Shown here in pieces: positions 46,750 through 56,217 of a stretch of 64,000 bases of DNA (position 1 is its first letter; each line of letters starts with the position of its first letter). The DNA lies in contig NC_091677.1 in assembly GCF_042453785.1 (NCBI RefSeq), forward strand, positions 29,513,501 through 29,577,500. The letters are read 5' to 3'. A model generated the notes under the pieces. The model was not told where the DNA came from. It ran no database searches and saw nothing but the letters and a program-made list of their open reading frames with translations. This stretch comes from Malus domestica (taxonomy: Eukaryota > Streptophyta > Magnoliopsida > Rosales > Rosaceae). The position numbers and the translations under genes are program-made.

Positions 46750-47330
46750 GAAGGATCATTACTCTGCAGGAGTTAGGGTTTCCGAATGTTGCTCACACTC
46801 TAGTTCAGCAGGAGCCTCTGGTTTTGATGAAACAGGTGCACTTGCAGCTGCAGCTCCAGCTGCGGTTGGTGAATTAATTTTTCCATTCTTCGCATCCTTT
46901 CCTCCTTTTCTCCTTTTGCATCTTTTGTATCCTTTCCATCCTTTGCATCTTTTCCTTTTTTTTCTCCCTTTGCATCCTTGCCATCTTTGGCAGGTGGGGG
47001 CGGCATCATGTGTGGCGGAGGGTTCTGTTTCAACTTCAGGAAAATCTACCGCATCCTTGAAAGATCAGTCGGTTTACCAGGTTTTGGGCCCTGGTGAAAA
47101 CAATTGGGGGCTGCTTGTCAGGATCTTTCTTCCCTCTCTTCTTCTCAATATTAGGAACCTCACGAGGAATCATTTGTCAGCTTCTTTGTGGAACTTCTCT
47201 TGGTTGGCCAGGTACAGATACATGGAAAGTCAAATTCACGCCATAGATATGAAGCACCGATGGTGATCGTAGAATGCACGTACAAGCAAGAAAGGCAGAG
47301 GGAGGGAGGGTGAGAGAATTAGGACTGCAG
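46750..47330 (-). pseudogene. Broken frame with Lys/Asp-rich segment, family unknown
   Basis: On the minus strand a frame broken by at least two stops reads an N-terminal stretch ending QPREVPQRS, then PREVPNIEKKRGKKDPDKQP, then PPPPAKDGKDAKGEKKGKDA with further GK/DAK repeats. The charged repeats and Pro-rich lead suggest a low-complexity tail of a real plant protein, possibly a retrocopy or transposon-captured fragment. I do not recognise the gene. Confidence 0.4.
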
Positions 47331-47969
47331 AAGATGTAGAACAACATGATGGGTTTTAGAATTGAGCTTCCGTTTCTCATAGAAAGCCCGCCTTAAATTC
47401 TTCAGCTTCCTCGATAATTTGGTTCCGCATCTCCCTTTCTCTTTTTTCCTTTCCCTCTAGATGAATGACATTTAGCCTGCAAGTATTGACCCCAACAGGT
47501 CAAAATCAAATATTCTTTATCAGTGCAGGGGAAAACAATGGGAAAGAAAAGACATTTTGTTTCAAATAACTATGTGCTCATTTAGATGTGCTACTCTAGA
47601 AAGCGCTTTTACTCACTAGTGCTTTTTGTTTGTAGCACTTTTGCATGGCGCTTTTACGAGGAAGCAATTTATTGTTTGGCATGCAACCACTAAGTGATTT
47701 TTATATTGTATAGAAGTGTTTTTTTATATTAAATAGAGTGTTTGGTTGTCAAATAAAAAAGCATTTTTCCTTAATAATTCTCAATAATTTTTTCTTAAGT
47801 ATTTTTTTTGTATATAATTAGCATGCAACTTGATTAAAGTGTTGTTGAAAATTCAATTAAAAAAATAATGATCATTAACAAAATGATACATACTTATTAA
47901 GAATATATGTTTGTTTCTTAAAAAAAAAAACACATTATAGTTGCATGATAATTAAATGTGAAATAAGTA
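47331..47969. other. Intergenic DNA, transposon-flank-like
   Basis: No gene. Sequence around 47580-47720 repeats GCGCTTTTA and AGTGCTTTTT blocks and may be the non-coding end of the PIF/Harbinger element whose transposase remnant follows. Confidence 0.35.
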
Positions 47970-48400
47970 TTAACTAGATATAAGAAGATTATCAATTCTT
48001 TCTTGTTCAACATCTAACTCTCGCCTATGAGTAAAATTTTCATCAGCAATCTCTTCATCTCTATGATCTTCCTCATGTCCAGGCAGAAGTAGCTCATCAT
48101 CATCATCATAAGGTTGGAACTCTTGATCTGTCATGGAATGATTTCTAATAAAATTATGCAAGGTCATTGAAGCAACAACAATTTGTACCTGTTTTTCAAA
48201 AGGGAAGTTTCGCATGAGACGAATCATTGTCCGTCTGTTTTTCCAAACACCACAAGTTCTTTCTATTGTGCACCTTAGGGATGAATGTCTCTGATTAAAT
48301 ATCTATTTTTTCCCTCTAGGAAGATGATATCGTTCACCCCTATAAGGTCTAACAAAGGCAAGATTCCTAATGGGGATCTTCATATTATCATGGAAGCTGT
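47970..48400 (-). pseudogene. PIF/Harbinger transposase C-terminal remnant
   Basis: On the minus strand the frame reads PYRGERYHLPRGKK, a stop, then NQRHSSLRCTIERTCGVWKN, MIRLMRNFPFEKQ and VASMTLHNFIRNH with an Asp-rich tail. This is the end of the DDE_Tnp_4 (HARBI1-like) nuclease domain; the Glu of IERT corresponds to the catalytic acid. The N-terminal two thirds are absent, and the sequence before PYRG is degenerate. Non-functional. Confidence 0.85.
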
Positions 48401-48709
48401 AATAATCTATATGCATGTTCGACTAATAATTAGTTATGACATGTGGGCTAATAATAATCTATATGTATGTTTGATTCAAAGGATATGAAACCTTTTTGTT
48501 TGAATGACTTTATGTATTGCATTACTATTTTAAAGATCCATATAATGCTACAGATAATAATAAGAGGGCTTTTTTTTTCTCTTAAACAGGGTGATGTTTT
48601 AAAGATCCATATATGCATGGGACACTTATTCTCTATCAACAGGAGGCCGAAGGTTTGGTTTATGTTTTCTCCTTTTTGTTTCAATTTTGAGACCATATTT
48701 TATTACTTT
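48401..48709. other. AT-rich DNA between the transposase remnant and the long repeats
   Basis: No gene recognised; the short frames present have no family signature. A 16-base block TTTTAAAGATCCATAT occurs twice, near 48528 and 48598. Confidence 0.4.
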
Positions 48710-49446
48710 TGTCACGCCCTGATCCTGATATCCGTCCAGGATCGACACGTGACATCACTAAATACTCGTATATCTTACATACCCCGCCTCCGGGATATGG
48801 CAAATCAGAACATGAGAATCAATTTTCAAAGTAATTTTTTGCTTACTTTATGGCTGCATCTAACCTCCTCGTTAGATTGCCTACGTACCCTCAATAAGGA
48901 TCAAGCCATTCGTAGTTCACTATTCGTCAAGCTCTGGAACATTTTGTAAAATACTTCTAACATAACTCATAAAGTACCACACTACACATCAACCTTAACT
49001 CTAAATAACAAATATCACCTTATCATGCACGCCGGTATGCCATTTTCACACAGATGCTTTCCAATTTATCCACCATATAAATCACATTGTTTCACATAAT
49101 ACCGCAATTCATAGTATGTAACATATCAAAGAACCAACGAAGCACAATATTATTCTCAAGTCACAATGATCAACTAATCTAATCATAATAATCTCAATCA
49201 AACCCAACTTCATTCCGCGATCACGTCAATTAATCAATTCCATAAATCCAAGATGCACGATATTAATCTCCAACTACATAAATCAATTAATGAAATAACA
49301 TATCATTTCCCGAATTTAATTAAAGAACTCTATTGTCACATCTCGGCCCAGGGCAAATCACTTCCCGGGCCCGCTCTACCACTGTAGCACAATATTGTCC
49401 TCTTTGGGTCCCGACCATGCCCTCACGGTTTTGTTTCTGGGAATTC

Positions 49447-49530
49447 ACGAGCAACTTCCCATTGGGTCACCCATCATGGGAGTGCTCTGGCCACCTTCTC
49501 GCTTAACTTCGGAGTTCTGACGAAACCCGA
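49447..49530 (-). promoter_or_regulatory. 5S rRNA-like Pol III promoter in Cassandra LTR (3' copy)
   Basis: The minus strand reads TCAGAACTCCGAAGTTAAGC followed by GATGGGTGACC and TGGGAAGTTGC, matching the internal control region of 5S rRNA genes. Confidence 0.9.
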
Positions 49531-49805
49531 AGCCAGTGAGCTCCCAAAAAGCCCCGTGCTAGGTAGGGATGAGAATATACATTTAAGGATCACTTCCCTA
49601 GACGATGTGGGATGTTACAATCCACCCCCCTTAGGGGCCCGACGTCCTCGTCGGCATACTTCCGGCCAGGGATTGGCTTTGATACCATTTGTCACATCTC
49701 GGCCTGGGCGGATCACTTCCCGGGCCAGCTCCACCACCGTAGCACGATATTGTCCGTTTTGGGCCCCAACCACGCCCTCACGGTTTTGTTTCTGGGAACT
49801 CACAA

Positions 49806-49885
49806 GCAACTTCCTAGTGGGTCACCCATCATGGGAGTGCTCTGGCCAGCTTCTCGCTTAACTTCGAAGTTCCGACAGAACCCAA
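49806..49885 (-). promoter_or_regulatory. 5S rRNA-like Pol III promoter in Cassandra LTR (5' copy)
   Basis: Same 5S-derived block with a few changes (CGGAACTTCGAAGTTAAGC, GATGGGTGACC). It lies in the LTR that precedes the primer-binding site on the transcribed strand. Confidence 0.88.
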
Positions 49886-50509
49886 AGCCAGTGAGCTCTC
49901 AAAAGGCCTCATACTAGGTAGGAATGGGAATATACATTTAAGGATCACTCCCCGGGACGATGTGGGATGTTACATCTATGTAATTCCCTACTTGGATTAT
50001 GAGTAATACACATGGTAATTCTAATTTATATTCACAAGGTCTATTGGGAGTAATTCCCATTCATAAAATCTAGGGTTCTAGACTAACCTTATGAAAATGA
50101 ACAAGAGCAAAGATTCCGGACCACTCAACGGAACTGAAATACCATGCTACTTCTTGTTATCTACCCAGACCTGTCATAAGTAAAATCAGTGCCTACATCA
50201 TGGAGATAGCACACTGGGCAAATCAGACATTCGGGTAAGCTCCGAAGCTCGAGTGAGTGACAATAATACAAGTATGTGATATTCAATTAAAACAGACTAT
50301 CGCTCACAATCTATAAACATCAAGTATAGAATCTTGCTTTATGGAATCATCATCAAGTCACTGGAAACTCCGAATGAGTCACCCAGACATCCAACGGTTT
50401 TTCTAATTCAAATCACAAGATTCTCAAAAACCATCGATCATACGTACATTAAAAACTAGGGCTAGATGGACCCAGTTCGGCCGAAGCCTACATAAGTAAC
50501 CAAAAAGGA

Positions 50510-50763
50510 AGTGGCCCCCCAAGGCGGATTAACCAAGCAGCGCCACCCTAAGAAAGTAACTAAGTAGGCAATGACCCCCCCAATGCGGATTAACCAAGCA
50601 GAGTCACTCATACATCTGTTAGGAAGTGATCACCCAATGCGGATTAACCAAGCATGATCACTCCTAAGCATACATGGCCATAAGGATTGCCCAACGTGGA
50701 TTAACCAAGCACGATCCATATATAGTATGGTCCTCCAATGTAGATTAACCAAGCAGGACCACT
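50510..50763 (+). repeat. Hairpin array 1 in L1
   Basis: Five units each hold a loop related to CCCAATGCGGATTAACCAAGCA between complementary stems. Stem pairs: GTGGC/GCCAC, TGAC/GTCA, AGTGATCA/TGATCACT (50625-50632 with 50655-50662), GGATTG/CGATCC (50684-50689 with 50712-50717) and TGGTCC/GGACCA (50728-50733 with 50756-50761). The last three loops are exactly 22 bases. Stems change while pairing is kept. Confidence 0.85.
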
Positions 50764-52194
50764 AATGAAACCCAAGCTATCACTCAACAAAATCGTGGAG
50801 TATGAGGGATTCCGGACCACCACTCAAAGGAATCGCAGAAGGCTAACAACCATATATACAACAGCTCAAAGAAATGAGACAAGCACAAGTTACCTAATTT
50901 ACAAAAGCTCAATCAAGGGAAATAAGGCACAAATACTAAATTTAGAACGAATCAATGAAGCAGAAGATGAAACCATATCGAAGCAACAAATCCCCATCAC
51001 CATGGGTTAACGGTCTACCACTAGTCCTCACATTTCATCACAACATGCCAATCAAACGAATAAAGCCATATTTCAATATATACATGTCAAATATCATTTC
51101 ATAAACTTAAATCAATGGCTAAGCATTAAAAATAACAATTCAATAGAAAACATAATTATAAAACCAAGTCATATCCACATAGGATAACAGAACATGGTAA
51201 TCACCAATATCACATATATTAAAGTCACTCACCTGAGGTCCACACTAATGCACTCTAGCACGGAATTCAAGGCATCAAGCTTTATCATCGCCAAAAACAA
51301 AGCACAAGTCCACATTTAGATTCTCTCGATAAATTCACATACCCAAAACTCTCATAAGTTTCCCACAACGACATTTAATGAGAATCAAACCGTCGATCAA
51401 AGGTATGGTCCATGATCTTACATCACTTGCTCCGTAAGATCCAACCACTAGATTTTTATTAGTAAGTTCCTAAGGTCCTTAAACAATATCTACAATATCA
51501 TACTAAAAATTTGGTGTCAATTCAATGGTAAGATCATCAATTGATAGAATATTCATGTCATGCCCCGATCCCAACATACGTCCAGGATCGACATATGACA
51601 TCGCCAAATACCCGTATCTCAACCTACCCCACCTCCGAGATATGCACATAGCATAATTCAAGATCCAAATCTCATAGAAATTTTTGTATATTTTATGGCT
51701 GCATCTAACCTCCTCGTTAGCTGCCTACATACCCTCAATAGGGATCAAGCCATTCGTAGTTCATTATTTCACTACAATCGAATATCCATCACATAAAACG
51801 TTTTGTCCCAACAATATACCACAATGCATATTATGCGATATATCAAAGAACAACGACGAAGCACAACATATTTTCTAGCCATATTTATCAACAAGTCTAA
51901 TCATAACAAATACAATGATATCCAACATAACAATCCCACATGACGATTAACATTTCCACTTCATCCATCACTTAAATCATCATGTTTCACATATCACCGC
52001 AAATCATAGTATGCAACATCTCAAAACGGTCAACGAAGCACAATGTTATTATCTAGCCACATTAGTCAACAAGTCTAATCATAATGGCAACAATCACAAC
52101 CAACATCATTCACAATCACATCAATCAATATCACATATCATAGACCGAAATGTAGGGCTAGAGCGACACAGTTTGGTCGAAGACTATATTTCTG

Positions 52195-52440
52195 GAAAAG
52201 GGATTTTGGACCATCCAACAGAATCAAAGCACCAAAGGAGACTCCGGACCATCACTCAACTGAATCCAAATCAGGATACGATTTCGAACCATCACTCAAC
52301 GAAATCGCGGAGTAGAAGGGATTGCAGACCATCACTCAATGGAATCCAAATCAGGATACGATTTCGGACCATCACTCAACGGAATCCAAGCAGAACTCAG
52401 TTCCGGACCACTCAACAGAATCGAACGGAACTCCAAGAAG
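52195..52440 (+). repeat. Second hairpin family, array in L2
   Basis: Repeated units with loop GACCATCACTCAA or a shorter form, flanked by pairing stems of GATTCCG/CGGAATC type. Further clear cases lie at 52930-52955 (GGATTCCG/CGGAATCC) and 52966-52989 (GGTTCCA/TGGAACC), both with the 10-base loop GACCACTCAA. Confidence 0.75.
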
Positions 52441-53154
52441 CATAACTACGGCTCGAAGGAACAAGACATGATTCAAGTTAGTCAATTCACGAAGACTAAA
52501 CGAAACGAAATAATATCGAGCAACAAATCCCCATCACAATGGGTTATCGGTCTATTACCAGACCTCACATCACCCAAGCAATTCAATAAGCATTTCAATC
52601 ACATGTTACAACCATTTCCAATACACAAATCAAATCACATTTCACTACATCTTACCAATCATTATGTTTCCAACATTATATCTCAATCCATAGCTTGTAA
52701 CATATCAAGGAATCACGAAGCACAATATTAATATTTAATTAGGTTAATCAATCAGTGAGATAGCATATCATTTCACGAATTTAATTAAAGAAATCTACAT
52801 AATTCCCTACTTGGGTTATGAATAATAACATGGTAATTCTAATTTGTATTCACAAGATCCATTGTGGGTAATTCCCATTCACTCAAATCTAGGGTTCTAG
52901 ACTAGTCTTATGGGAATTAGCGAAAGTAAGGATTCCGGACCACTCAACGGAATCCAACAACATCGGGTTCCAGACCACTCAATGGAACCAAAATATCAAG
53001 CGGTTTCCCACAATCTACTCAGACCTGTTATAGGTAAAATCAATGCCTACATCATGGAAATGGTGCACTAGCCAAACGGAACTCGGATAAGCTGTGGAGC
53101 TCGAGTGAGTGACAATAATTCAAGTATGAGATATTCAATAAAAACAGACCATCG

Positions 53155-53272
53155 ATCACAATCTATAAACATCAAGTATAGAATCATGCTTTATGGAATC
53201 ATAATCAAGATCACAATCTATAAACATCAAGTATAGAATCATGCTTTATGGAATCATAATCAAGTCATTGAA
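53155..53272 (+). repeat. ~60-bp tandem duplication in L2
   Basis: The unit containing CATCAAGTATAGAATCATGC and TTTATGGAATCATAATCAAG occurs twice in a row with virtually no change, while L1 has a single copy near 50320. It therefore arose after L1 and L2 separated. Confidence 0.85.
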
Positions 53273-53466
53273 AACTCCGCAGGAGTCACCCAACATCCAA
53301 TGGCTTTTCCCATTCAACCAACCAAGATTCCCAAAAACCATCGTTCATAAGTGCATTAAAAACTAGGGCTAGAGGGATGCGGTTCGGCTAAAGCCTACAT
53401 AAGTAACCAAATAGGAAGAGGCCAATGCGAATTACCCAAGCAGAGTCACTCCTACAACTGTTAGAA

Positions 53467-53742
53467 AGTGATCACCCAATGCGGATTAACCAAGCATGAT
53501 CACTCTTAAGCATACATGGCCATAAGGATCGCCTAACGCGGATTAACCAAGCGCGATTCATATATAGTATGGTCCCCCAATGCAGATTAACCAAGCAGGA
53601 CCACTAGTGACCCCTCGATGAAGATTAACTAGGCAGGGTCAAGATAATCAGGTAGGTAGTGATCACTCAATGCGGATATACCAAGTATGATCACTCCTAG
53701 AATGCGTATGGTCCCCCAATGCGGATATACCAAGCAGGACCA
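53467..53742 (+). repeat. Hairpin array 1 in L2
   Basis: Six hairpins, all with a 22-base loop. Stems: AGTGATCA/TGATCACT (53467, 53497), GGATCG/CGATTC (53526, 53554), TGGTCC/GGACCA (53570, 53598), TGACCC/GGGTCA (53608, 53636), AGTGATCA/TGATCACT (53658, 53688) and TGGTCC/GGACCA (53709, 53737). The TGACCC unit and the last two are absent from L1. Confidence 0.87.
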
Positions 53743-55403
53743 TCAAAGTACAACTACTACATGGTGTAGTAAGATCAACACACAACTCACATACCCTTAT
53801 CTCATCTGTTATGATTTACATCGTAATCACTTGCACTATCAACTTCTTATGACCATTATCTTATCATACAAGCATAAAAATTCTACATAAACTTCTCATA
53901 AGATTTTGGGTTCACATCGTCATAAAAACAATCATATACATCATACTAATCATACATATCTAACCACATTTCATAAACGTTTCCAAGCTACAGTCGATTC
54001 ACAATTAATAAACATAGATCGATGCTAAAAAAATAAAGATAACAATTCAATAGAAAGTACATTTAATAAACAAGTATAACTCAATATGATGCCGCTAATA
54101 CATATATCGAGACACGTCAACTGGAAACGACACTTCATTGTGATGAGCCAACTAAGCTCTATCAAGCCTCAACAACAAACTAGAGATAAGCGACACCCTA
54201 GAGTAAAACACATTGACTAGAACATCAACCGTCGATAATGTAGGTCCATTAAGGTCAACAACCTCAGGTTATTCAATCCGGAAGATCCGCACATCAGACT
54301 TTTGATCTGTAAGTTCTCAAAGGTCCAACAATTGACAACTAGGGTGTTCACAAAATTGTACAACGAACAAACGATTGGATTGTCATCAATCACACAAATA
54401 AGTGGCGGTCCAATTTGATCACCACACCAAACAATTGAATTTCAGGAAACCGAGCTAGACATAGGTTCACAGGGTCACTAAAAGGTATTTGGTACTTAGA
54501 CAACACTCGTGGACGGTCCCACACACCGCAACACGTGGGTTAGTCAAGGTGAAGGGTTAGAAACCCCAAATTTTCAACATTAACTAAATAAGCTCAAATT
54601 TACATGGTAGCTAGAGCTCAGCAATGGAAACACTTTTCACAACTAGGCCGACGACAAATTCTAACCGAAAACCGCCCAAAATCACCAGTGAAAACCGGAT
54701 TTCTAAGGTTCTACACACCTAACTCTAAAATGAATACGAAAGCACAAACTAAGCATACCAACTTGAAGATTATAAAGATTAGATGAAGTTTCATACCTCA
54801 CTTGAAGGAAATGGTTGCCGGAATCGCCGGAAAAATGACAAAACCGCCGGAAAACCCACGAGACTTTGCTACCTCGTCAAGAGCTTTCCATGGACACCAA
54901 GATCACCCAAAACGGAGAACGGATGAAGAGATACAAGCGGGTCAAGTTTGTGGTTTTATAGGTCGAAAACGCCCCAAAACAGGTCAAAAAAATCAGACCC
55001 ATCCTTCCTTTTTTTTTTTCTTCAGAAAACTCCCTTCTTTCTAATTGGTCCCTCCCTCTTTTATTAAACTCCCTTAACCTTTAACCCACATGTGAGAATT
55101 ACATAATTCCCACAATCTATAGTTCACAACTTCAAACGTCCGTAACTATACCGTTATAACTTGGACTAGCAAACGGCTTTCGCCTATGCGCTCGTAGCTT
55201 CGAGACCTATTCGAAAACGTTACTTGTGATCTCAAAAGGTCAACGAATTTTTTATAATTACCTTCCAAACTTCAAACTTTGTAACTAATTTAATTAAAAT
55301 CTAAATCCAAATAAATTAATATAATTTCTCAAAAATAATATAAAATCTCAATAATACAAATATGTAGATTATAATAGTGAAATCCAGGAACGGGATTTCA
55401 CAA

Positions 55404-56217
55404 TTCAAGTGGCGGACCTTATCGAAACTATACTCAACCAACAACATTTCTTAAATCGAATGTCACACATAGGCAAATGTGACTTTTTCCAAAAATTCTC
55501 AAATTGTACAAGAATGAAGGTCTCAACAAGTAGAGCAAACTTTATACCTGTGGTCGAGTCCAATTTGGCCGGGAAGGCCCTCAAATTGGCTCGCACCCAT
55601 CGAAAACCCTAAGATGGGTGTTCTTCAATTCGGCTTCCTTGGTGTTCCAACGCCACAACAACCAGTTGGATCTTGTTCCTGGGTCCAAGGGAAGTTGATT
55701 GAGGGTGATGATAAATAGTGATACCCGCCGGAACGACGAATCACCGTCTAGAACCCCCGGGTTCTCCGGTGGAGTTCTACCCAAAATTGGCCTTAAAAAC
55801 CCTTGATTTTTGAGCAAATTTGGTAAATGAGAGGTTGTGTAACAAGTTACAGGTGCTGGAGGGGGTGAGAATGGCCTGAAATTTAGTGAAGATTGGCCGG
55901 AATTCGACTGGGACGGGTTGACCAAATGGGGAAAAAGAAAATGTCCCCTTCCTTTATTGGTCCTTTCTCTCCCCTAAAAAAATCTGATTGGTCCCCTTTT
56001 TAAACTAACTTAACCTTTAACCCACATGTGGGAATTAAATAATTCCCACAATCTATAGTTCACAACTTCAAACGTCTGTAACTATATCGTTATAACTAAA
56101 ACTTGCAAACGGCTTTCGCCTATGAGTTCGAGATTTATTTAAAACACTAGTTAAAACTTCGAAAAGCCAACGAAAGATAAAGATTGATTACAAAAATTCA
56201 AACCTGATAACTATTTG
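55404..56217 (+). repeat. Fragment L3 at the centre of the inverted repeat
   Basis: From about 55990 it repeats the end region of L2 (CACATGTGGGAATTAAATAA, AACGGCTTTCGCCTATG) and stops at GATAACTATTTG, where the inverted copy R begins. The left part (to 55990) has CCGGCGGG-like and TGATTTTTG blocks of uncertain origin. Confidence 0.6.

Larger units (their letters stand above)
49334..49974 (-). mobile_element. Cassandra TRIM element, complete
   Basis: Two LTRs, 49334-49619 and 49690-49974 (TGTCACATC...GATGTTACA), enclose a 70-bp interior. On the minus strand the interior has a primer-binding site TGGTATCAAAGCC beside the 49690-49974 LTR and a purine tract beside the other. Target duplication TCTAT at 49329-49333 and 49975-49979. 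Copy L2 shows the empty site (ATCTACATAATTCC near 52793). Cassandra elements are non-coding, moved in trans, and carry 5S rRNA-like promoters in their LTRs. Confidence 0.95.
48710..51555 (+). repeat. Long LTR-like repeat, copy L1 (interrupted by Cassandra)
   Basis: Starts TGTCACGCCCTGATC and shares its order of blocks with L2 (51556-55403) and, inverted, with R (56218-59815). Shared blocks include CTAACCTCCTCGTTAG, CTAGGGTTCTAGACTA, a CCGGACCACTCAACGG family, GCGGATTAACCAAGCA hairpins, and CACTTGCTCCGTAAGATCC near its end. It stops where L2 starts, so its 3' part is missing. No coding capacity. Confidence 0.75.
51556..55403 (+). repeat. Long LTR-like repeat, copy L2
   Basis: Starts TGTCATGCCCCGATCC and ends GGGATTTCACA; it is the longest direct copy. 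It has the hairpin arrays, CCGGAAAACC-rich segments near 54800-54900, a T-run and the block AACGGCTTTCGCCTATG near 55170. Short open frames inside show no family signature. The ends, length and lack of genes suggest a long LTR or a large non-autonomous element. No target duplication was found. Confidence 0.7.

Noticed and set aside
46667-47266. 199-codon plus-strand frame
   Set aside because: Phe/Leu/His-rich antisense of the Lys/Asp-rich relic on the minus strand; no signature of its own.
49556-49917. Overlapping ~100-codon frames
   Set aside because: They lie across the Cassandra LTRs, which are non-coding.
52011-52731. Overlapping 144- and 130-codon frames in L2
   Set aside because: They run through hairpin repeats, lack any domain and are not kept in L1 or R.
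50510-53742. CRISPR-like regular repeats
   Set aside because: Plant nuclear DNA; repeats are hairpins within an LTR-like element, spacing varies and no spacers or cas genes exist.
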